A stretch of 64,000 nucleotides of DNA from Sycobia sp. Sy_11. Lineage: Eukaryota; Arthropoda; Insecta; Hymenoptera; Epichrysomallidae. Of this stretch, positions 56,630-64,000 are shown in pieces; the first letter of the stretch is position 1; every line of letters begins with the position of its first letter. The stretch is from positions 2,533,501 through 2,597,500 of the forward strand of contig JACCIC010000004.1 of NCBI GenBank assembly GCA_018907035.1, written 5' to 3'. The notes under the pieces were generated by a model. It ran no database searches, was not told the origin of the DNA, and saw only the letters and a list, made by a program, of their open reading frames with translations. The position numbers and the translations under genes were made by a program.

Positions 56630-57397
56630 TTTTTGATTTATATGATTATTTATGTTTAATATTGGAGACAATTAATGGATTTTCTTTTGTTGTTCCTACG
56701 TGTTATTTAGTACAATATAATATAAGCATTAAATATTAAAATTACATTTTTTAAACTAATTCAGGAATATCCATTTTAGTTTAAAATCATAAGACTCAAT
56801 TTGAAATTTCTACAATGGAAGAAAGGAAAGTTGATTTTCTGCAGAATCAAAAATTCGTCTGCATGATGAAGCTGGCATTGGAGTTTGGGTCTGAATTGCT
56901 TTCTGATGCTCGTGTGCATATTATATATGATTTGGCATGGTCTCTGTAATGATATAAACAAAAAAAGCAACGTCGCATTGGACAAACGTGTATAACTATA
57001 TCTATATATATTTATTGTCTACGGCACAGCACGTGACGTAGACAAATGCGCACTCTAATTTATGATGACGTACATGTGACGTCGTGTTGGCGCGTTAGTG
57101 TAGCAGTTGAGCCTGTGAGGGCGCACGTTCCCGGCGCTCGAAAATCGTCGAGTCTTTCGTATATGACATCGGCAATCTCTTCTTATTATCCACAGTAATA
57201 CCGACTAACGTCACACCTTCTTTAGGATACGAATCCCAAAGTTGGATATGAACATTCGTTTGAGCTGGCCTGGCATTAATACTTTAAACGTAATTTTTCT
57301 TAGTCATTCTTTGATTTGTTTCTAAAATACATATACTAACGTAGACCTTATTAAAACCACAATGGATTCCTTATTTTTTAATTTTTATTTATAACAA

Positions 57398-57402
<5 letters not shown>
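56630..57402. other. Intron, no feature seen until GC shift
   Basis: AT-rich to about 57030, then CpG becomes more frequent (57040-57180). No coding motif. Confidence 0.45.

Positions 57403-57430
<28 letters not shown>
57403..57430. repeat. (TA)n microsatellite, left flank of GC island
   Basis: TA run ending at the abrupt start of the GC-rich island. Confidence 0.95.
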
Positions 57431-57432
<2 letters not shown>

Positions 57433-58558
57433 ACGATGCCGCATCCGAAATGTGCCTCGTAAGCCGTGGCGCGACCTTGACGCAGCGACCGGCCGCGCTT
57501 GAAGAACGGTGAGAGGGGGAGTGAAGATTCGGCGCGAAGGGCAGTTAGAGTTGAGTCTCGTTTTGGATAGTACGAGTAGAGCCTCGTGCACCCGAGTCGG
57601 AAGAAAAAGAAAAGCGGATACAGCGGGGTTTTTGTGTACGCGTTTGAGACGTCCTACGGAGTGAAGTAGGACTTCGCGACAAGTTCCGCGCCGTCTGCAG
57701 CGGCGCACCCCGAGCAAGTGAACAAGTGGAGTACGCGAGACCGATGGGATCGTCCACTGGAGCCGGCGGCCGTTGGTATCACCGGGACCGTGCGGAAGGC
57801 CCAGCAACTCCCGCCGTCGCCCAGCGCCTGCCGCGCTAGTGTTCGCGCCTGTTTCGTGCTTGCGCAGATGGTGTAAGCGGACCGCTGCCGTCTGGTGCCC
57901 GCGTGTGCTTGCGCGTGCCTCCCAGCGTCGACACCAATATTCCTGGGGGATGCCCCGTCATGAGTTAGTTTACGTGATCCCCTCTCAGGTTAGTTTACGC
58001 GAGTGCGCCCTTGTGAGATGCTCCACCAGCGGGCGGACGAGCGTGAGAGTGTGAAAGCGAGAGAGAGAGAGAGCGCGCGCGCGTATTGCGGCCTGCGGGA
58101 CTTTGCGGCTTTTAATATTGTAAATCGGGAGATTATCGCGCTGCAAATAAATCTTGTAATTGAGAAACTTGTTCGCGTTGATTTATGTTTTTCTTTTCCT
58201 CGCTGTCAGTCTCTAACTTCCCTGATCATTTTCCCGGATCGCACTGATATTGCGCGCAGGATCCACCCGCCTCCGCGAGCACGGTGAAGAGCTTCCGCCA
58301 TGCGAACTGAGCTTACTGCGAACGCGGTGCTCGTGGCCAGAGCACCACACGAGACAAGTAAGTAGGCTCGCGCCTTCGCGAGTCGATTTTTTTTGTTGTA
58401 ACGGGCCGGCGTGTCGCAGCGCGGGCACTCTACCGCCGACGGGAGTTTATTCCCCGGACAGCGAGAAGAAAGAGCAACGTGGATTGCGCGCGGGCCGTTC
58501 GGGAGCGGCCGCGCGTCGATGTTCGAACTGGAATTCGCATGATCGGATCCACCCCGTT

Positions 58559-58560
<2 letters not shown>
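57431..58560. other. GC/CpG-rich island bounded by TA microsatellites
   Basis: About 1.13 kb of GC- and CpG-rich DNA set sharply between two TA runs. The end sequences GTCACGATGCCGCATCCGA and, inverted, GTAACGGGGTGGATCCGA are loosely similar (about 13 of 19), which hints at terminal repeats and a TA target. The interior has GCGAGAGAGAGAG (about 58058-58075) and CAAATAAATCTTGTAATTGA (58144-58163), which could be a poly(A) signal in an LTR. All ORFs are overlapping, low-information frames, and I recognise no protein. Alternatives are an inserted element without genes, a solo LTR, or a promoter/5' exon. Confidence 0.4.

Positions 58561-58609
<49 letters not shown>
58561..58609. repeat. (TA)n microsatellite, right flank of GC island
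   Basis: About 24 TA units. Confidence 0.97.
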
Positions 58610-58611
<2 letters not shown>

Positions 58612-59685
58612 CTCAGTATTCCTGTGAAATTCTACTTTTAATCTATTTTTCCGCAATAAATTAGCCATTATATTTCCTTTTTTCTGCACATAAATTTTGA
58701 ATTATTTTTTAGTACACGGAATAGTCTAAGGCATTTTTTTCTTCATTTTATAGAAAACAAAGTTACCATTCTTTACACGTATAATTATTAGATATAAAGA
58801 AATTCAATATTTTCATTTTATTGGCTTTATGTATAAAATATTAGTTTTGTTATTGCAATGCTATAATATGTATATAGTAAATAAAAATATTAAATTTTTA
58901 TAGTTTTACGTACAATCTAAATAAATTTGAATAGGTCACAATTGCCGTGCACTTTTTTTACAATTACATTTTTATTGTATTTTTTTTTTTTACAATTTTA
59001 TCTTATAAATCTGTATTTATAATCTAAAATTGGAATTGTAATCTATAATTTATGTCGAACAGAACCGTACTTGATTCTAACGCGTAAAGAATATAAAAAT
59101 ACTAATTATATGGAACATAATGGCACACTAGACTATTCTTAATATAAAATTATGTAATTTAAAAAAATAATCAAATCATTAATTGACATTTATCTAAAAT
59201 AGATTATTTTATTTGTTGTATTAAATTATTTATTCTAAATAAGCGTATTTGGGAAAATATAAATTAATAAAAATTATATAATATTTGAAAATAAATTTCA
59301 ATTGTTTTTATCCTTCTATATTACAAAATTTGAAAAAAAATTCGAAGAAAAATTGTGTCATTTGTCTGATGCTGTATTCCAAATATATATAGGTCTTATA
59401 TAAAATCCGTTCTGAATTTTGTAACGTAATAGGATATAATGTTATCTGAAATTGAATCTATTCTTTAGCGGAGATACCTGCAGATTACCTAAACTTAGTC
59501 GGATGTTTTTGCTGTTTAGAGCATAATTTGTTTATATTTTATATTTTAATATTTTTCATATTTTTAATATTTTCTGGGCATAGTTTTATGTTGCACTTTT
59601 TAGTTAAATTTTTCTCTCTTATTTCTTTTTTACCTTTTAATTAAATTTTTTAACCATTTTTTTAAAAATACGATTTTAATATTTT
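58610..59685. other. Intron, no feature seen
   Basis: Extremely AT-rich, with poly(T)-type runs and no ORF of interest. Confidence 0.5.
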
Positions 59686-59689
59686 ATTT

Positions 59690-60378
59690 TTTTATTTTTT
59701 TTTTTTTATTTGGCTTTTGGAAACCTTATATGAGGTTTATTTCAGCCATACTATTTATACAATTCATGACACACAAACATTATTATTTGATACAGATGTT
59801 ATCTTAACATTATAATTTGTCTATTACATTTATAATTGCATGCTGCATTCTTTTAAAAACAATAAAACATTATGACATAATTTGAGATTCGGCTCCGCTA
59901 CAATAGTATCTATGTTTGGCTGATGATGCCACCCCAGTCTGTTAAGTCTAGCGTACATTTTTTTTCGTGGCTCGTTATACAATCGGCATTGCCATAAGAT
60001 ATGTTGAATTGTTTCATTTTCTTCATTACATTTACATTTAGCATCCTCAATAATGCCTACTCTATGAAGTGAATCAGATAAATTGTAGTGATTTGCTCTT
60101 ATACGATTAATGGTTACAATAAATTCACGCTTTAATTTTTTCTTTGCAAACCAGCTATATTTTGCATTTTTGTGGTATTTTTCAAAGTAATGTTTCCCCT
60201 TACTTGAACTTGCTTCTAGGCATTTTAGTTCAGTTTGTAACGTCGCTTGTTTTTTGAAAATTTCATACATATCTGTAAATGGGATTTCTGTTACATTAGG
60301 GTTTGCTAGGGAGGCTGCATTTCTAGCTAATTCGTCAGCTTTCTCGTTGCCGGGAATCCCGATGTGTGATGGGATCCA
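59690..60378 (-). mobile_element. 5'-truncated LINE: RNase H end and ORF2 C-terminus with A tail
   Basis: On the minus strand from 60378: Y-W-I-P-S-H-I-G-I-P-G-N-E-K-A-D-E-L-A is the end of a retrotransposon RNase H domain (the His and Asp of the active site). It is followed without break by the C-terminal region to the stop near 59830: W-F-A-K-K-K-L-K-R-E-F, R-I-R-A-N-H-Y-N-L, then C-K-C-N-E-E-N-E-T-I-Q-H-I-L-W-Q-C (a C-x-C...H-x4-C knuckle). A 3' UTR and an A-rich tail (59690-59707, T run on the plus strand) end it. The frame is undamaged, so this is a fairly recent dead-on-arrival insertion of an RNase H-bearing LINE (I-like group). Confidence 0.88.
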
Positions 60379-60675
60379 ATAATTTATTTATTTATTTATG
60401 CTTAATTATTTTTATTTTTTTTAATTATAGGTTAAATCAGATCTTTGGATTAATATTTTAAGAGTGGTAGCTGATTTTTTATAATTTTTTCTTAGTTAGT
60501 TTTTACAATAAATATTACAATTAAAATTTCAACCTGTAACAGTAAGAATGACCAAAATTTCAATTACAATACGGAAATGATACTATAACTTTAAAGAATA
60601 AAAATACTATGTTTAAAAACCAATTTGTATATTTACTTTATTTAAAATTAAATATGACATAGAACATTTTATAAA
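60379..60675. other. Intron, no feature seen
   Basis: Starts with ATTT repeats at the LINE truncation point, then AT-rich. Confidence 0.45.
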
Positions 60676-60681
60676 AAGATA

Positions 60682-60812
60682 CATTCACTAACGAGTTTAG
60701 GTTCTACGTTGTTTGGTGATAAAATCACGGCGTGGCCTCCATCTATGTTATGATAATATGACTTTTTTCTAGGAACATAAATTTTAGATTCAGAAATTTG
60801 GTCTAATAAATA
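60682..60812 (-). other. Exon-like open stretch of unknown identity
   Basis: On the minus strand a good acceptor-like tract (TTTTTATTATTTATTAG) precedes Q-I-S-E-S-K-I-Y-V-P-R-K-K-S-Y-Y-H-N-I-D, then G-G-H-A-V-I-L-S-P-N-N-V-E-P-K-L-V, and a weak donor (CTCGTTAGT) near 60697. The segment is protein-like and GC-richer than its surroundings. I do not recognise the family. It does not match GluN1 beyond a short Y-V-P-R-K likeness to the start of its amino-terminal domain, which I regard as chance. Confidence 0.3.
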
Positions 60813-61256
60813 ATAAAAATTTATTTAATTTGTAACTACTTAAAAAATAAAACTACAGACTAAGTATACATTTATTATAAAATTTTTAAGCAAAGCAAAA
60901 TAACTTGGCGAGTTTGATATGTTTTTAGAAAAAATGTTATGTCTAATGCCTGTAATTTTATATTAGTTCTAATGTCATAGTACATATACTTATTTAATAT
61001 TTTCCTTCTTCTTTAATTATAATATTGTATTGTACATCAATAATTGGAATTATCATTTTTATTCACTGAAATATATGATATTATTATATGTAATTCTTTT
61101 TTCATATTAAAATTTCAGTCAGGCTATGACTTCATTTTTTTCACGAATTTCAGACAAAAAATATTCGAGTAGACCACTCGGCAAAAGCAAGGTACGGTGG
61201 ATATGGAGAGTGAAACAGTCACCTGCATTATAACAAAAATTAATAAATAAATGTAT

Positions 61257-61258
<2 letters not shown>
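60813..61258. other. Intron, no feature seen
   Basis: AT-rich. A short CpG-containing bit at 61160-61215 has no interpretable structure. Confidence 0.45.
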
Positions 61259-61313
<55 letters not shown>

Positions 61314-61356
61314 CAAATGTCGTACAGCTGATCCGATAATATATATATATATATAT
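61257..61356. repeat. (AC)n/(TA)n microsatellites
   Basis: ACACACACACAC at 61257-61270, TA run at 61271-61310, and a second short TA run at 61339-61356. Confidence 0.95.
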
Positions 61357-62374
61357 CATAGAGGTATCAACATAATGATTACCTGATAAATGGAGTTGGG
61401 TCTTGATACAATTCTTGGTCATGTATTCTGATGGATTATTCTTTTCTCTCCTATAATGTTAATTATCTCCAGATTTAACTTTTTATGAATTAAAAATAAT
61501 AGCTAATTAAAATTTTATTTAAATAATAATTGTCATTTAATGATTAATTCACTAAACATGTAAACAATAATTCAAAAGCAATTATTAATTATTAATGGCA
61601 AATTAATATATATAATCTATATCAGTATATATTTCATAAAACAAAGTACAGACAAACGGTTATATACAGACGAGACATGACGTGCACCCAAAATTCAAAT
61701 AAATTTAATTATTTTATATTTCAATGTGCAAGTGATAGACAAAAACCTATAATTTAAGGTGCTATTTTTGAACAAAAAAATTATTAAATAAATTTATTAA
61801 AAATGTAAAGCCTCCCAAAAGACAATTAGCTTCATCTCCTCTTCCCCAAAATGGGACGCGAGGGTATGAAGTATTCATATTTATATAATAAGATTCTTAT
61901 ATGTAAATAAAATAAAAATAAGGTAAATAGTACAAACATTAATTTATTACTTATTAATAATTAAACAAATCGTATAATACGTATGGCCTTTTTTATTTTT
62001 AATTTTAAAGGGCCATTTAAAGTATAAATAATTAATAAAAATAATGATAAATTGAAGTTTTGAAAGGGGCAGTTGGATTGTTCGTAAGTGATAATATTAA
62101 TATTATAGATATAATCTGATGTTAATGCAATCAAGATAGCTATTATTTTAGTTGTAAGGTGACTAATATGCAAACTAGTGAAAAATTAGAGTGGGAAGAA
62201 TATATAATTTTTACTTTAAATGAAAAGTACAAAATCACCATCTTCTGGGAAAATAAGCAGAACAGTATGATTGTGTATTTAATAGGATTGGCTTTTACAT
62301 AGAGAGCAAGTACAGCTTATAAATATAATGGCATATTATACTCTACATTATAATTATTAATATAATTATTAAAT

Positions 62375-62380
<6 letters not shown>
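61357..62380. other. Intron, no feature seen
   Basis: AT-rich sequence. The minus-strand ORF at 61961-62173 has no motif. Confidence 0.5.

Positions 62381-62417
<37 letters not shown>
62381..62417. repeat. (TA)n microsatellite
   Basis: TA run. Confidence 0.95.
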
Positions 62418-62420
<3 letters not shown>

Positions 62421-63040
62421 TTTACAAAACATATTTTTATATTATATATCGTGATATGTTTGGCGGCAATATATGTATAATTTTTGTATTTTACATATTG
62501 ACTTTATTTAATCTGACATATTTATTCCAAAAAATTACAATGTATGAAATACTCAAAAAAAATTTAACCGTACATGAATATATTTTAAAATAAAATTTTT
62601 ATAATTACCTATTGAATAGATAGTAAAGAAACTATCGAAAAGATACTTATTGAAAAAAATAGTAATTTCTAATATATAAGTGCTATTATCAAATAGTGTT
62701 ACATCGTTAAAATTTATATTAGTATTTGTATCTATAACAGTTTTCTTACAAAAAGTTTCTATAAAATATGTTTATTATAAACATTGTATAAATTATACAA
62801 AGTGCCAATAACAGTATAATGATGTGTAATATAAGAATAAATTTAAAAATTGTTTTATATAAATAACTATATATTTAAATATTTATAATATAATATATTA
62901 ATTTAGGAGCTGTACTTACTCCTTATACAAAATTCAGTACTATAAATACACAATAATACTCTTCTACATTCCAAAATAATGATGGTTTTATGATATTCTA
63001 CATTTGAAGTAAAAATTATATTTTCTTTTCACGTTACTTT
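62418..63040. other. Intron, no feature seen
   Basis: AT-rich sequence without features. Confidence 0.5.
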
Positions 63041-63042
63041 TT

Positions 63043-63179
63043 CTTATCTGTTTTGTCTAATACGGGTGCATATCGAAGTAACAACTCAAATGCATCATTT
63101 GCACGTTGTGATCACTCATAACTCTCATTTCCTCCTAAAATTATGAGTTTTTAAAATTGTAGCTAAAAGACTATCCTGC
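63043..63179 (-). other. Exon-like stretch with strong acceptor, frame broken
   Basis: On the minus strand an excellent acceptor (TTTATTTTTTCTTGCAG) ends at 63180. It is followed by D-S-L-L-A-T-I-L-K-T-H-N-F and a TGA. In another frame, after a further TGA, comes S-Q-R-A-N-D-A-F-E-L-L-L-R-Y-A-P-V-L-D-K, then T-D-K-K-K and TAA at about 63045. The amphipathic, charged sequence looks like the end of a real protein. The frame change and TGA suggest a pseudogene or a misjudged splice site. No family is recognised. Confidence 0.3.
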
Positions 63180-63495
63180 AAGAAAAAATAAACAAGTTTG
63201 AAATTTTTGGAATTTCTTATGCGCTTTAGTTGTCATAAGAAACGATTTATTTAATAAAAAATTTTTAGCATGTATATAAATATTAAATCAAAGTAGGCAA
63301 TCACATGTTTGCCTACATAAATATGCTATACACTTTAGGTTAGGAAAAGAACAATTACTTATCTATTATATTTTCATATATATTTATTGGCTCAAGCTCG
63401 TACATCTCGCACCTCTCTGTAATTTCAAATTTCCGTATTACATTACTATGTTGGCAATATGTTTGTATGTATGTATGTATGCGTGTATTAATGTG

Positions 63496-63496
<1 letters not shown>
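63180..63496. other. Intron, short TATG repeats
   Basis: GTATGTATGTATGTATG at about 63465-63481. Otherwise AT-rich without features. Confidence 0.45.

Positions 63497-63497
<1 letters not shown>

Positions 63498-63548
<51 letters not shown>
63498..63548. repeat. (TA)n microsatellite followed by a T run
   Basis: About 25 TA units, then about 14 T. Confidence 0.97.
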
Positions 63549-63562
<14 letters not shown>

Positions 63563-64000
63563 CTGCATCAGGCTTCATAATTCTTTATTTAATTTGTACG
63601 GCATTGAATATTTTCTTCAGCGCTACCTATTCAAAAAATCAGAAATTAAAGTTCTCACTTTTTTATCTACAGAATTGACAACTTGCATTATAACCGTAAT
63701 AAAATCGTAAGGTTCGTTTAACTCCCTCAATTCTCTGAATAGAAAGATGAAACAAAGTTCATTCGATTCATTATTCAATTCTACATTCCGGATTATCCAA
63801 ATTTGATCTGTACTATACGTATAAAATTTATATTTGTTGTTATTTGATGTTACTACAAAGCGGCGATGTCTATAGTGCAGAAGACAGTTAGATACAAATA
63901 TTATTACTTTTTTAAACTAACTTTTAAAAATATTATGAAAACAGTAGGCATATCCCGGTTGTAGAATTTTTCAAAGATTCGGATAAAATTTGTTTCAACA
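63549..64000. other. Intron, no feature seen
   Basis: AT-rich to the edge of the window. Confidence 0.5.

Noticed and set aside
57431..58560. Overlapping ORFs on both strands suggesting proteins (57385-57807, 57773-58054, 58250-58627)
   Set aside because: They arise from high GC and few stops, contain microsatellite-encoded Y-I or R-E runs, and show no conserved motif or splice context.
47679..64000. Upstream Nmdar1 amino-terminal-domain exons
   Set aside because: I searched the minus strand for the expected conserved blocks and found none with correct phase; the exon-like segments at 48.6, 60.7 and 63.1 kb do not match them.

Overview
The window is AT-rich animal DNA (about two-thirds A+T, with many TA, CT, GA and CA microsatellites). 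It has no intact host gene but an exceptional density of decayed transposons. Four short minus-strand exons identify it as part of an insect NMDA-type glutamate receptor subunit gene (Nmdar1, the GluN1 orthologue). The number of mariner families, the R1-clade element set in a CA microsatellite and the base composition suggest a hymenopteran, perhaps an ant. The order is inference; the Nmdar1 exons are clear.

Host gene. On the minus strand, in transcript order, the exons are 47678-47531 (end of the amino-terminal domain), 38033-37823 (linker and start of ligand-binding lobe S1), 12455-12321 (S1, CCRGYC segment) and 5386-5229 (S1, glycine-binding P-x-T...R motif). All splice sites are GT/AG and the three junctions join in phase. 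The introns are about 9.5, 25.4 and 6.9 kb. The gene extends beyond both edges: the membrane-pore exons lie to the left and most of the amino-terminal domain to the right.

Mobile elements in the introns, left to right. 0.5-2.3 kb: a mariner remnant split by a second mariner. 2.8-3.3 kb: R1-clade RT fragment. 5.6-8.0 kb: two opposed Penelope-like fragments, the right one with a GIY-YIG domain and a hammerhead-like motif after it. 8.7-10.7 kb: LINE with a mariner (10.68-11.95 kb) at its 5' end. 13.7-15.95 kb: mariner remnants. 17.1-18.5 kb: protein-primed DNA polymerase B remnant (Maverick/adintovirus-like). 19.98-21.36 kb: a 1.4 kb element with about 300 bp inverted arms, each carrying a hammerhead-like motif. 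23.5-26.75 kb: two mariners, one nearly coding-intact. 29.4-30.9 kb: mariner with an internal duplication. 31.07-35.81 kb: nearly full-length two-ORF R1-clade retrotransposon inside a CA microsatellite. 36.0-39.5 kb: mariners. 41.2-44.5 kb: two more mariners and an R1 fragment. 50.9-54.4 kb: Ty3/gypsy pol remnant plus an unrecognised downstream ORF. 55.36-56.63 kb: a young mariner sister of the 25.65 kb copy. 59.7-60.4 kb: 5'-truncated RNase H LINE.

Three GC/CpG-richer islands (3.5-4.3, 27.4-28.8 and 57.4-58.6 kb) have no convincing coding content. They may be promoters/5' exons or LTR remnants. No rRNA, tRNA, CRISPR or bacterial gene was recognised. The stretches between features look like plain AT-rich intron, with a few unexplained exon-like minus-strand segments at 48.6, 60.7 and 63.1 kb.
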